In this document: positions 19,617 through 29,672 of the stretch, piece by piece
Layout: the number at the start of each line of letters is the position of its first letter
How positions within the stretch are numbered: the stretch's first letter is position 1
Program-made: the position numbers and the translations under genes
Assembly: GCA_964019425.1 (NCBI GenBank)
Contig: OZ025845.1
Location: 558,001-622,000, forward strand
Origin: Flectonema sp. DT1601
Taxonomy: Eukaryota > Euglenozoa > Diplonemea > Diplonemida > Diplonemidae
Length of the DNA: 64,000 bases
Direction: 5' to 3'
The notes under the pieces: generated by a model
What the model was told of the DNA's origin: nothing
Seen by the model: only the letters and a program-made list of their open reading frames with translations
The model's database searches: none

Positions 19617-22600
19617 CTACGTGTCACCCACACAATTCCAAAGTCTCAGGTTGGATGCTTGTTCCATCCACCTGATCAATATCGCTACTGAAGGAAGCCA
19701 GCTGGTGGCAAAGATTGAGCCAAGACTGGCAGGAATGCCGTTGATGAGGATTAGATCACTTGATCGGTCCCATTTGCCTGTCAATGTAGAAAAGCCAAGG
19801 ATTTCATATCTGGCTGCATCGAGTTTCTGTGATGGACAGCCTACGAGTAGGTGGAGTTGGTTGGATGGAGCGCTATGGCAGAATGGACATATGATGGCTT
19901 TCCGCCAGTTTTGCATCAGTGGATGACACCCCGTTCTAAAATTCGCAATTCTGATTTCATCGCTCCTTTTCATGTCGGGAGGATATTTTATCGCGGCACC
20001 TTTGACGGTGTTTTTATAGCAAGTGTAACCAATTCTGTTCCAAATGTCCTTCGTGATCCCCCTCCTCACTCGGGATTTGTGATAGAAGAAGGATCCTCGG
20101 ATTGGGATTTGAGGGAGGTATCTGTTGTGAGCCGATTTCTTAGCAAGTTCATCAACTTCGTCGTGTGCTTCTATCCCCATGTGAGAAGGGATGAATTGAA
20201 GATGTACTTTCATACCGCAGTTCCGTAGGTTCTCGAGGATGCCGAGGGATCTGGTGTTTCTCTGTTTACACCTGCCACCCTTCAACTCGTCCAACAATGA
20301 TTTTGAGTCGGTATAGATTCTGACTGACTTAGTTAGCCCGTCTTTCTGTACCTTCCAGTTTAAGTAGTTTGCCGCATTTTTCAAGGCATGTTGCTCAGTT
20401 CTATAGCTGCAATCCGCACGCACTAATCTGGTCGCATGAGCACGTTTCTTTCCGTCTCGTGACTTAGCAATGAGAGCCGCGCCTGACGCACTCGAAGAGT
20501 ATGAACCGTCACAGTTGATCACCATGTCCACCGGAGGAAGTGTCGCATTGTAGGTAAGGAATTTCTCCCTGTCCACTGCGGGATCAGGGGATTTTGTAAA
20601 ACCGCAGCTGTTGCTGATTTGAACATTGTCCGAAGCAATCCAAGGTTTGATAGAGTCAGGTTGAACGATCCCCACGCTTTCTAGTTGACCTTCAGAACGG
20701 GGAATGAGGCCACCCCAGAAGCTTTGAGGCGATGCGAGTGAGTTGGTGGCCGGCACCCAGGTCATGGCTTTGTACCTGAAATAGGCAATTTTAGTCTGCT
20801 TTTCGATTTGTCTTTTAAACGGTAAGATGTCGGCTTCCCAAAGGAGCAACTCCCTCGGAGTACATCTGCTGCATCCTGTTACGAGTCTCGCTATTTTTCT
20901 CATCTCGAAGTCGATAGCATCCGTTTTATGCTGGTTAAGCAACCAACCAAAGCTGTCCAGTGCATAGGAAATCCTCGCTGTTACGTACAAGTTTTTAACC
21001 ATCTTTAGGGTCTTGTAGTCCAATTCATATGGCTGGAGGCACTGCAGAAGGGAGATCCCTTTCTTCAGTTCGTCGTGTATTTTCTCTAACTGTTTATCAA
21101 ACCTGAGCCTGTTATCAATGTAAACACCCAGATATTTCACTGAGTCCGTGATCGGCAGTAGGAAGGCAATTTTAATTTTCGCTTTGACATTCATCTCGTC
21201 GTGGATGTTCAACATCAGTAAATCTTCTAATTCTTGTTGAGTCCTAATGGGTTTCCCCTCTACTTCGAGGATCGTTTCACCACTCAGTAAAGTGGGCCTT
21301 GTCGTCGTCGTGTTGATCACGCTGTCTAGATCAAAATAGTCAATATCTAACGAACGTACTTCCAGTGATTTTGAGAATAAGAGTTCGCGGTCGCTAGTAT
21401 CAGTCAGGGTTACTTCTTTCGATTGAATATCCATTTTCAGAGCGCAAGTCTTGGAGACTGAAAGTGCCATGTCATTATCACGGCACCACTTGTCAACGAT
21501 GTCAAGTATTCGTTGAGCGTTTGAGATTGCTTCGTCCATGGTCGAGCCAAATACTGCACAAGCGGTGTCGTCTGCATACAGTGCGGTCAAAGTCGTTTCC
21601 TTCTCTTGTGAGAGAATCTTACACAGATCGTCAACATATATTAAATAGAGTAGTGGGCCTAAGATTGATCCTTGAGGCACTCCTTTTGACAGCGTACGAA
21701 ACTTACTGAAATGTCCATTTGCATCAACTCTGACCTTCCTATTGGTTAGAAAGTCCGTTATCCATCGAACGATGAAGGTTGGGATGCCCATTCTTTGTAG
21801 TTTTGAAAGTAAAATTCGATGGTTAATCCTATCGAAGGCTGCTGTGAAATCGAATGACAAGAAGACTGACCTCCTCCCCTTCGTGTGGTTGTTTACCATG
21901 GCGTCCACCAGAATTGTGATTTGTTCGCAGGTATTTCTGCCCCGTCTGAAGCCAGCTTGAATCGGACTGAGTGCTGAGTTTTCGGTAAGCCAATGCATGA
22001 GCCTGTCGTACACCAACCTCTCAGCCAGTTTGCCAACAACCGAAGTGAGTGTGATTGGTCTGTAGCTTTTAATATCGTTCCGCGGTTTGCCCGACTTGAA
22101 CATCGGTTTGATTAACCCCTGTTTCCAAAGATATGGAACATTGGAGGATCTCCACGAAGAATTGATCACCTTTAATAAACAGTCAACTGCCTTCTGAGAT
22201 AAGTTCTTAAGCATTTCGTTGTGAATACCGTCAGGGCCTGCTGCTTTGCGAGGCTTCAGGTTTTTAATTGCTGCTGATATCTCGGTATCTGTGAAGTCAC
22301 AACAGATGTCCAATTCCAAGTCTTCTTTCTTCAATGAAGGGGCTTCGAGTTTAGCAGCATCCCCATCGGCCACAAAGAGGTCCAGAAATGCTGCAGGTAA
22401 ATCGTTCTCAGATATATTTGATACGCTGATGTCCTTACCAGCGTCCTGTTGGAGTTCTTTAATCTTCTTGAAGGCGAAGTTAAAGTTGTTCCCCTTCTTC
22501 AGTTGGTCTTTCAGGTGACAGCCTTTAGATTTTAGAGATTCCGGTGAAGAGGTCTTCCACTTACGTCGGCGCTTGCCCTTAAATAAGATTCTCCTCCGCA

Positions 22601-23597
22601 CGTTCCTCGCAGCTACTTCATGTATTATGTTATTTAATAATCCAACATTACCAGTGGCATCATCCGAGAACTTAGCCCTATCAATTCTTCTATCAAGTTG
22701 CTGTCTGAAAGCACTCCAGTTTGTAGATTTGAAATCCCAGACAGTTCGTCTCCTTGCTCCAACTGTTGCTTGAGAGAGGTGAGCCATTGTGTCGAAGATA
22801 GCGAGTAGAGGTCGATGATCCGAGTTATGTTTACTGTCTTCATTTATGATTGAAAATTCTTCTAATACAATTGATCCTTTGAAGAATATAACGTCAGGTG
22901 AGGTACCACCGCCAGGAATGTCGTGTTTGGGCCGAGTAATTTGACCAGGTCTGTTTGCTACGAGAACGTCATTGCGATCCGCCCAATTAAATAATTCTTT
23001 ACCAGATTTGGTTGTCCTGGTAGACCAGACGAGGTTGTGTGCGTTGAAGTCGCCCGCAATAATAGACTTCGTTGTGATCGGAAGATCATCTTCTCTAATG
23101 ATACACCCAGGGGGAGCGTAAACGTTAATAACATTGACACCACCAACATTCAGCATCATAGCTTCGATACCGCTTGTTCTCGAAAAAAATTCTTCATCAC
23201 TGATTCCTTGTGAGAAGCATCTCTTTGCCATTATTATAATGCCACCACCTTTTGTATTTCTGTCCTTCCTATATGTATAATAGCCAGGGTGCGAAATGTG
23301 TTCCTTCGACCAGGTTTCCTGTAAGCACAGTACATCCGGCGAGTAGTGAGAAAGGAGTCTTTGAATATAAGACCCCTTCTGACTTATCGATCTACAGTTC
23401 CAGCTCAACACTGAGAGTAACGAATTTTCAGGTCCAGGGTTGCGTTCAACGTCGCCTGCCAGCAGTAATAAACTTCGGGTCAGTTCTTTTTCAGTTTGAG
23501 AGATAGTCGGTGCTGTTACAGTAGTCGGCTTCACCAGAACTTTACTATGATGTGAGTCATTTTTAGAATTTGAAGTTGACGGTGTTCGTTTGTCAAG
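19617..23597 (-). CDS. LINE-B ORF2: endonuclease, reverse transcriptase, RNase H
   Basis: The frame opens right after the ORF1 TGA (23598-23600) and ends in TAG at 19617-19619. The first 42 residues have no Met and lead into 2A. The AP endonuclease follows (LLSVLSWNCRSISQKG, VLCLQETW, IIAGDFNAHNLVW, SDHRPLLAIFD). The reverse transcriptase has LIKPMFKSGKP, YRPITLTSVVGKLAERL, FDFTAAFDRINH, GVPQGSILGPLLYLIYVDDL and YADD near 21575. An RNase H domain (INCDGSYSSS, RTEQHALKNA, IYTDSKSLLDEL, PSHMGIEAHDEVDELAK) contains the D-E-D-D set. A C-x2-C-x-H zinc motif (CPFCHSAP, then HLLVGC) is at the end. The GVPQGS and RNase H layout fits the I/Jockey side of the LINE tree; clade assignment needs a tree. 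Confidence 0.9.
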   Translation of the reverse strand, partial: LDKRTPSTSNSKNDSHHSKVLVKPTTVTAPTISQTEKELTRSLLLLAGDVERNPGPENSLLSVLSWNCRSISQKGSYIQRLLSHYSPDVLCLQETWSKEHISHPGYYTYRKDRNTKGGGIIIMAKRCFSQGISDEEFFSRTSGIEAMMLNVGGVNVINVYAPPGCIIREDDLPITTKSIIAGDFNAHNLVWSTRTTKSGKELFNWADRNDVLVANRPGQITRPKHDIPGGGTSPDVIFFKGSIVLEEFSIINEDSKHNSDHRPLLAIFDTMAHLSQATVGARRRTVWDFKSTNWSAFRQQLDRRIDRAKFSDDATGNVGLLNNIIHEVAARNVRRRILFKGKRRRKWKTSSPESLKSKGCHLKDQLKKGNNFNFAFKKIKELQQDAGKDISVSNISENDLPAAFLDLFVADGDAAKLEAPSLKKEDLELDICCDFTDTEISAAIKNLKPRKAAGPDGIHNEMLKNLSQKAVDCLLKVINSSWRSSNVPYLWKQGLIKPMFKSGKPRNDIKSYRPITLTSVVGKLAERLVYDRLMHWLTENSALSPIQAGFRRGRNTCEQITILVDAMVNNHTKGRRSVFLSFDFTAAFDRINHRILLSKLQRMGIPTFIVRWITDFLTNRKVRVDANGHFSKFRTLSKGVPQGSILGPLLYLIYVDDLCKILSQEKETTLTALYADDTACAVFGSTMDEAISNAQRILDIVDKWCRDNDMALSVSKTCALKMDIQSKEVTLTDTSDRELLFSKSLEVRSLDIDYFDLDSVINTTTTRPTLLSGETILEVEGKPIRTQQELEDLLMLNIHDEMNVKAKIKIAFLLPITDSVKYLGVYIDNRLRFDKQLEKIHDELKKGISLLQCLQPYELDYKTLKMVKNLYVTARISYALDSFGWLLNQHKTDAIDFEMRKIARLVTGCSRCTPRELLLWEADILPFKRQIEKQTKIAYFRYKAMTWVPATNSLASPQSFWGGLIPRSEGQLESVGIVQPDSIKPWIASDNVQISNSCGFTKSPDPAVDREKFLTYNATLPPVDMVINCDGSYSSSASGAALIAKSRDGKKRAHATRLVRADCSYRTEQHALKNAANYLNWKVQKDGLTKSVRIYTDSKSLLDELKGGRCKQRNTRSLGILENLRNCGMKVHLQFIPSHMGIEAHDEVDELAKKSAHNRYLPQIPIRGSFFYHKSRVRRGITKDIWNRIGYTCYKNTVKGAAIKYPPDMKRSDEIRIANFRTGCHPLMQNWRKAIICPFCHSAPSNQLHLLVGCPSQKLDAARYEILGFSTLTGKWDRSSDLILINGIPASLGSIFATSWLPSVAILIRWMEQASNLRLWNCVGDT
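23430..23471 (-). other. 2A ribosome-skipping peptide, LINE-B
   Basis: LLLLAGDVERNPGP, a complete 2A consensus, 126 bases after the ORF1 stop in the same frame and 9 residues before the endonuclease motif SWNCRS. Confidence 0.85.
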
Positions 23598-23600
23598 TCA
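23598..23600 (-). promoter_or_regulatory. Candidate UGA-C read-through stop, LINE-B
   Basis: The ORF1 stop is TGA followed by CTT. The frame then runs without stop or ATG through the 2A peptide into the endonuclease. Confidence 0.55.
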
Positions 23601-25022
23601 GTTTGAATTATCCATTTCCACATCAGTCGTTTCAGTAGTATCGGTTGGTTCTTCAGCACAGTGTCGCTTCAGATCACCAGATATAACTGGACCCTTGCCC
23701 GGGTTGAAGGTCGGCCCCAATTTGACCGGCTTTTCTCTTTTAGTTTCCATGTTGATTACAAGGTACGCATCTTTACCCATGTCGACGAAGCTTGGTGATG
23801 GAACCGATTCAGAGATTGCAATTAACGTTTTGTTGCCTCCCTTATGAAAACTAGCCACAATTGTGTGACTCCACTTGTATGCGTGCAACAGGTGATCGCT
23901 GATCTGTTGCGTCGTGAACTTCTTAATAGCCAGTGATTTAATTATAAAACGCTGACCAGTCGGCAGTGCGGGTTTCAGAGAATCCCCGAGTGATTCTCTC
24001 ACTTTTTGAGTAAACCCGGGTTGAACTTTCAGCCCAAAGCACTCTCGGAACTTCGTGATGTAGAAGCTACCTTTGATTGCTGAAAGAACTGAAAGTTTGC
24101 CCAGCACCGCTTTGAAGCCCAAGTCCTTAACGAACTGAACTGTGTTCCAAGAGTCTTGGCCATTAGACCAAGATGGGTTTCTGATGAATAGATCTCTCTT
24201 CTCACTGGAGGTGTCGCTGTTGTTGTATTCCAGAATTTCAGAAATTCTGAAGTTTGGCACACGGATCGCCATAGATGTGTGCATATCGCATTTTTTAAAT
24301 CCGAAGGGCGATGTCTTCAGCTCCCACTTTTTAATTAATTCTTTCACCTTAGTGGTGAGAGTGCTCTCTGCTGATTTACTCCAGTCTTGTACGAATAGAA
24401 CTGGGTCTGGCTGAGGTGGCTCGATGGCGTCTTCTCTTGCGGCAGTGAAATCTTTGCCACAAATCGGGGTGACAAATACCCTACGAATGACGCAGGTTCC
24501 GCACTTCTTTACGACTGGAAGTGCGACTGGGACTGTTGTTTTAAACAGTTTGGACTTTGAGATGGCAGTCCAGTCGCCCTTCGTTCGTGTTTGCTTCAGT
24601 GCTTCATAATCAGCCTTTGAGCTGATGAGCACGAGTCCGTCCGCGTTGTTTTTGGAGGCATCGATTGCTTCTGAGAATTTAAGCGTAGGTGTTGCTTTAG
24701 CCCACGCTGCGTGAATGTACCACTCTGGCAGAGTGGGTTTCTTGTTGTTGGTAGTTGGTGTCGGGCCTCCATCATTTCCATCCCTCACCGTGTTCGCCGC
24801 TTCCTGTCGTTGTCCCCCGGACTCCTTCCCCTTCCTCTCTTGCTCTGTCGTCTTTCTCTTTGACGACTCTCCTTGTTTCTCTCCGGAGTCCTCCGTCAGC
24901 TGCTCCAGCACTCTCATCGTGAGAGTCAAAACCCTCCTTCTCTTTTCTTCTCCTGCTAGTCCTTTCTCCACTTCTTGTACTAGCCGCATCACATCCAAAA
25001 GCAGCTCCTTACAACTGCTCAT
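23598..25022 (-). CDS. LINE-B ORF1 protein
   Basis: 474 residues from ATG at 25020-25022. The N-terminus is helical (CKELLLDVMRLVQEVEKGL), followed by a charged Lys/Glu/Gln linker. The rest, from LPEWYIHAAW on, is a beta-rich region homologous to LINE-C ORF1 along its whole length, with shared blocks such as PVLFVQDW, MAIRVP, RNPSWSNG and LKPALPTGQRFIIKS. No CCHC zinc knuckle is present. It is expected to bind element RNA. Stop TGA followed by C. Confidence 0.8.
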   Translation of the reverse strand: MSSCKELLLDVMRLVQEVEKGLAGEEKRRRVLTLTMRVLEQLTEDSGEKQGESSKRKTTEQERKGKESGGQRQEAANTVRDGNDGGPTPTTNNKKPTLPEWYIHAAWAKATPTLKFSEAIDASKNNADGLVLISSKADYEALKQTRTKGDWTAISKSKLFKTTVPVALPVVKKCGTCVIRRVFVTPICGKDFTAAREDAIEPPQPDPVLFVQDWSKSAESTLTTKVKELIKKWELKTSPFGFKKCDMHTSMAIRVPNFRISEILEYNNSDTSSEKRDLFIRNPSWSNGQDSWNTVQFVKDLGFKAVLGKLSVLSAIKGSFYITKFRECFGLKVQPGFTQKVRESLGDSLKPALPTGQRFIIKSLAIKKFTTQQISDHLLHAYKWSHTIVASFHKGGNKTLIAISESVPSPSFVDMGKDAYLVINMETKREKPVKLGPTFNPGKGPVISGDLKRHCAEEPTDTTETTDVEMDNSN

Positions 25023-25091
25023 TATAGTTTTATGTCTGTCAGAAAACCCGCACAAAATCGACTCTCACCAGGTAATGGTAGGAAATCAATA

Positions 25092-25287
25092 AAGTACAGA
25101 AAGTACAGAAAGTACAGAAAGTACAGAAAGTACAGAAAGTACAGAAACAGAACAGAAGTACAGAAAGTACAGAAAGTACAGAAGTACAGAAAGTACAGAA
25201 AGTACAGAAAGTACAGAAAGTACAGAAAGTACAGAAAGTACAGAAAGTACAGAAGTACAGAAAGTACAGAAGTACAGAAAGTACAGA
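25092..25287. repeat. GTACAGAAA tandem repeat at the 5' end of LINE-B
   Basis: About 20 copies of a 9-base unit (minus strand TTTCTGTAC), with occasional 8-base or 7-base units. On the LINE-B strand the array ends in CTGTACTTTATTG, a motif also found before ORF1 of LINE-C and at the start of the USP element. It may be a promoter made of short units or an expanded 5' end. Confidence 0.85.
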
Positions 25288-25387
25288 CTTTTTTTTATTT
25301 ATCTTTTCTTTTATTTATTTATTTAGTCACATCCCCCCTGTCTTTCCACTTTATTTTTCTTCATTCTGAGCATTCTTGCCCTTCTTA

Positions 25388-27592
25388 TTTTTTGATAAAG
25401 TAAACAAGTAAAAACAAGCGCAACTGTCCTGAGTCCGTTGGAGGACTTCCCCGGATAGGAATCTCAAGACACAGTTAATATAAAGCGAAGGATCAGTACA
25501 GGGACGGTGGCCAAAGACCACTGGGTTACCTACGAGCCATGAAGCTCTGCGGATGTCCTCAGAGAAATTAGGAGTTGATTAAGGAGTGTGATAAGGAAGA
25601 ATGATACTAATGAATTAGCAACTACCAATCAGTTAACAGTTTGATAAGCCTGTTCGTTGTTCCAAATGCCATAAGTAGCCGGCTAGGGCGTGAAGATTTC
25701 TCGTCGCAAACATTATTGAAAGATTTAGTTTGGTCTCGGAGATTCTCGCTTCCTGAATGTTTGATCTAATTGTTCCTTCTCTAATGCGGACCACGTCACC
25801 ATCCTCGCAATCAAATATTAGATGTCGGGCAGAAGAGTCTGTTCTTTTGCAGAAGGGGCACTTTATCGGTAGTTCATTTACCCTGAGCAGGGGGTGAGAG
25901 CCCGTTCTGAACCTGGCTATCCTTATCTCTGATTCTCTCAGCATGTCCTTGGGGTATCGAGCCGCTCTCAGGCCTCCGGTAGCATCAAGATATTGCCTAA
26001 GCATCACCCGTTTGATCGGTGGTTTCGCCCTTGTTGAACCCTCCATAATCTTACCAAACAGCTTTCTGTTAGCTTCCCTCGCTATCCTTGACTTATGTGC
26101 GAAGAAGTCCATAGTCGTTGACACCGGCTTGCTCTTAACATCTTTTGAGATCTTTTTCGCCAGTTCATCTGCCTTGTCATGCGGTTCAATTCCCACATGA
26201 GCTGGGATGAATTGAAGGTGAACGAATGAGTCTAATTTTCTTATCCCTTCTAGTATCGAGAGAGAGTTCAGCTTCCTCTGAGCCGCAATTCCACCACGCA
26301 GCTCATCCAGATTGGATTTAGAATCACTGAAGACTCTCGTGATTCCAGATCTGGGACCCAAGACAGAGGTTGCTTTTTCAAATTCACTTATTAACAGCTT
26401 CAGAGTTACCTGTTCAGCTTTATAACTACTTTCCGTTGCAACAAGTCTCGATGCCATGGTCCGTTCACACGGCGTGATCTGCACTGCCGCTGCGCCTGCC
26501 GTGTAGTTGACAGGGTCGTGGGATCCGTCAACAAAAATGGACGAGGTACATGGCCTAAGTTCGCTGCAGTACTCCTCGAACTTAGCCTTGTCCACTTCAG
26601 CAACACCGGTCTTCGAATGTCCATATCCGCAAGATATCTCCAGGTTCGGAACATCTATCCATGGCTCGATGCTGTCAGGCATGACAATCCCCTGGATCTC
26701 CATATTACGGTCCTCAGCCGGTAAAGTTGAACTCCAAGTTCCACTAGCGATTCCCTTCGTAGAAGGAACCCAATCCAGTGACCGATACCTAAATAAAGCA
26801 ATCCTGGCTTGCTTCTCAATCTGCAGTCTCATCGGTAGTATGTTCGCCTCCCACAGTAACGGAAGGGACCTTGTGTTGAAGCCGCAGCCAGTGATCTTTC
26901 TAGCTATCTTCCTCAGATTCAGGTCAATAGGTTTAAGCTGTTCATCTGTCAGGAAAGGTCCATAGCTCTCAAGCCCATACAGAATCCTTGAGAGGATGTA
27001 TAAGTTCTTGATCATGTTCAGCGTTTTGAAATCAAAGTTGAATAGCTCCAACTTTCGAAGCAGAACAAGTCCCTTCCTCGTCTCATCCAGTAGTTTATCC
27101 ACTTGTGTACCATATGTAAGGTCATCGTCAATATGGACACCCAAGTACTTAACACTATCCACCATCGGCATGAGTACGGCAGTCAGCAACTTCACCCAGG
27201 TCGGATCCGGACCCACTGGCATCAGTTCAAGAAGTTCACTTGCCTTCGTAACCTCCGTATCACCCAGCTTGAGGATCATCGCCCCATTTCCAAGTAATGG
27301 CCTACCTTCTTCATTTGACCGAATCATCCCAGCCAGTTCATCCCTACTGATCCGAAAGAAGTTCTCTCCTGTCGTTCTGGGGAATCCCAGTCTCCAATAC
27401 ATATTCCTAGGACAGTCCACCGGCATCCCGCAGGTCTTCGAAACCGACAGTGCCATGTCATTATCTTTGCACCAACGATCTACTAACCCAAGGACTAATT
27501 GCGCCATCCGGTAAGTTACTTTAAAATCCTTATTCGAAACCACACAAGCTGTGTCGTCTGCGTAGAGTGCTGAAACACATCCGGTCTTCTCA
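25388..27592 (-). mobile_element. LINE-E: 5'-truncated LINE related to LINE-B and LINE-C
   Basis: Only the region from the reverse-transcriptase YADD motif to the 3' end remains. The upstream border at about 27590 abuts the poly(A) end of LINE-C. The 3' UTR (about 25388-25632) keeps the hairpin and nearby ATTTCTCTGAGGACA-like word of LINE-B but is otherwise diverged. Missing 5' sequence is usual for LINEs that stop reverse transcription early; cutting by the LINE-C insertion is the alternative. Confidence 0.75.
25633..27588 (-). CDS. LINE-E ORF2 fragment: end of reverse transcriptase, RNase H, zinc motif
   Basis: About 650 residues open to TAA at 25633-25635. It begins at the catalytic motif (VSALYADDTACV) and runs through the thumb region (MPMVDSVKYLGVHIDD). 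RNase H follows (IFVDGSHDP, YKAEQVTLKLL, VFSDSKSNLDEL, PAHVGIEPHDKADELAK), then a terminal CPFCKRTDSSARHLIFDC zinc motif. The upstream Lys-rich reading belongs to the LINE-C tail and is not part of this protein. Confidence 0.8.
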   Translation of the reverse strand, partial: KTGCVSALYADDTACVVSNKDFKVTYRMAQLVLGLVDRWCKDNDMALSVSKTCGMPVDCPRNMYWRLGFPRTTGENFFRISRDELAGMIRSNEEGRPLLGNGAMILKLGDTEVTKASELLELMPVGPDPTWVKLLTAVLMPMVDSVKYLGVHIDDDLTYGTQVDKLLDETRKGLVLLRKLELFNFDFKTLNMIKNLYILSRILYGLESYGPFLTDEQLKPIDLNLRKIARKITGCGFNTRSLPLLWEANILPMRLQIEKQARIALFRYRSLDWVPSTKGIASGTWSSTLPAEDRNMEIQGIVMPDSIEPWIDVPNLEISCGYGHSKTGVAEVDKAKFEEYCSELRPCTSSIFVDGSHDPVNYTAGAAAVQITPCERTMASRLVATESSYKAEQVTLKLLISEFEKATSVLGPRSGITRVFSDSKSNLDELRGGIAAQRKLNSLSILEGIRKLDSFVHLQFIPAHVGIEPHDKADELAKKISKDVKSKPVSTTMDFFAHKSRIAREANRKLFGKIMEGSTRAKPPIKRVMLRQYLDATGGLRAARYPKDMLRESEIRIARFRTGSHPLLRVNELPIKCPFCKRTDSSARHLIFDCEDGDVVRIREGTIRSNIQEARISETKLNLSIMFATRNLHALAGYLWHLEQRTGLSNC

Positions 27593-27612
27593 ATTTTCTT
27601 TTTCTTTTTTTT

Positions 27613-28047
27613 GGTTACACTCGTCTGTGCTACCAAACTCTTTGTTTTTGTTCTTTTCACTTCTTTGTTTTGTCTTTCTTTAATACTTTCTTTTTGACTT
27701 AAGTCTGACAAATTGGAAAACACGGGAAACATAGGTAGGCTCCGCCTGAGGACGTAAGAAGAGCGGCAACGGAAAAATAAATGGTCACGCGTCCTTGAAA
27801 TTGGACACACGAAGCTAATTCGGTTACCATTCCTACCATCGATAAGGAAAAAACAAAGAATCGAGCATATAACTAGAGCGGTGGTCAAAGACCACTTGAA
27901 CAGCCCGAAGGCCTGCCCTCAAGAGAAATTTATAAGGAGAATAGGAGAAGAAGGAGACAGGAGTGTTGGAAGAGACACTGCGACAACACTGAAGGTGATG
28001 TGCAGTTACCCAACCAGGAGATGATTGATAATGATGAAAATACTAAA
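27613..28047 (-). repeat. LINE-C 3' UTR, second copy of the hairpin module
   Basis: Nearly identical to 19157-19591 of LINE-B. The hairpin GTGGTC-loop-GACCAC is at 27881-27895. It is separated from the rest of LINE-C by the USP element. Confidence 0.8.
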
Positions 28048-28088
28048 AATACCAACGATTCTAAAGCTACAGTTTCTGTACTTTATTG

Positions 28089-29578
28089 TTTTCACCACCC
28101 TGTCAGAGAGCAGTTTCAACGACCTCGAATCTTTTTCTCGAGCTAGTGAATCTCGCTAACCCGACCACCCATCCCCTCCAACAAAAGAAGAAGATCGGCA
28201 ACCGCAGGTCTCACGTACGTCCGTGAGCGTGCTGCGTCTTTGCGTTTCTGCGTCTTCGCGAGACAAAGAAAAGTTGAGAGCGAACTGAAGTCAGACAGCG
28301 AGCACCTTCTCTTTTGCTGGAACATTGTTGTAAATTCTTGTTTCTTTTGTAACGAATTACTTCTCCTTCCTCTCAGTTTTCACCACCCTGTCAGAGAGCA
28401 GTTTCAACGACCTCGAATCTTTTTCTCGAGCTAGTGAATCTCGCTAACCCGACCACCCATCCCCTCCAACAAAAGAAGAAGATCGGCAACCGCAGGTCTC
28501 ACGTACGTCCGTGAGCGTGCTGCGTCTTTGCGTTTCTGCGTCTTCGCGAGACAAAGAAAAGTTGAGAGCGAACTGAAGTCAGACAGCGAGCACCTTCTCT
28601 TTTGCTGGAACATTGTTGTAAATTCTTGTTTCTTTTGTAACGAATTACTTCTCCTTCCTCTCAGTTTTCACCACCCTGTCAGAGAGCAGTTTCAACGACC
28701 TCGAATCTTTTTCTCGAGCTAGTGAATCTCGCTAACCCGACCACCCATCCCCTCCAACAAAAGAAGAAGATCGGCAACCGCAGGTCTCACGTACGTCCGT
28801 GAGCGTGCTGCGTCTTTGCGTTTCTGCGTCTTCGCGAGACAAAGAAAAGTTGAGAGCGAACTGAAGTCAGACAGCGAGCACCTTCTCTTTTGCTGGAACA
28901 TTGTTGTAAATTCTTGTTTCTTTTGTAACGAATTACTTCTCCTTCCTCTCAGTTTTCACCACCCTGTCAGAGAGCAGTTTCAACGACCTCGAATCTTTTT
29001 CTCGAGCTAGTGAATCTCGCTAACCCGACCACCCATCCCCTCCAACAAAAGAAGAAGATCGGCAACCGCAGGTCTCACGTACGTCCGTGAGCGTGCTGCG
29101 TCTTTGCGTTTCTGCGTCTTCGCGAGACAAAGAAAAGTTGAGAGCGAACTGAAGTCAGACAGCGAGCACCTTCTCTTTTGCTGGAACATTGTTGTAAATT
29201 CTTGTTTCTTTTGTAACGAATTACTTCTCCTTCCTCTCAGTTTTCACCACCCTGTCAGAGAGCAGTTTCAACGACCTCGAATCTTTTTCTCGAGCTAGTG
29301 AATCTCGCTAACCCGACCACCCATCCCCTCCAACAAAAGAAGAAGATCGGCAACCGCAGGTCTCACGTACGTCCGTGAGCGTGCTGCGTCTTTGCGTTTC
29401 TGCGTCTTCGCGAGACAAAGAAAAGTTGAGAGCGAACTGAAGTCAGACAGCGAGCACCTTCTCTTTTGCTGGAACATTGTTGTAAATTCTTGTTTCTTTT
29501 GTAACGAATTACTTCTCCTTCCTCTCAGTTTTCACCACCCTGTCAGAGAGCAGTTTCAACGACCTCGAATCTTTTTCT
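28089..29578 (+). repeat. Five 288-bp tandem repeats plus a 50-bp partial unit
   Basis: Units start at 28089, 28377, 28665, 28953 and 29241; a partial sixth starts at 29529 and runs into the coding region. I see no differences between the units, so the array is very young or kept uniform. It lies between the element's 5' end and its ORF, as promoter monomers do in mouse L1. Short frames inside each unit repeat identically and are not considered genes. Confidence 0.9.
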
Positions 29579-29672
29579 GGCGAAGGAGAGGGAAAAGGTG
29601 AAGAAATACGGGGAGGAGTGTAGCTCGAAGGGAATAGCTTTCGTTCCTCTAGTCTTCACGCGCGACGGGGCC

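Larger units (their letters stand above)
19118..25287 (-). mobile_element. LINE-B: full-length non-LTR retrotransposon next to tRNA-Val
   Basis: Minus-strand order: a 5' region made of TTTCTGTAC repeats, ORF1, TGA, 2A, ORF2, a 3' UTR of about 440 bases and a poly(A) tail (T-run at 19118-19156). Both frames are intact over their whole length, so the copy looks young. The tail ends 11 bases before the tRNA-Val gene. LINE-C is a diverged relative with the same layout and homologous proteins. The 5' limit is uncertain because the tandem repeat could be element or target DNA. Confidence 0.85.

Noticed and set aside
28089-29578. CRISPR-like array or tandem gene family in the 288-bp repeats
   Set aside because: Units are directly adjacent and identical, without spacers, in a eukaryote. 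The 60-69 residue frames in each unit carry no domain and merely repeat with the unit.
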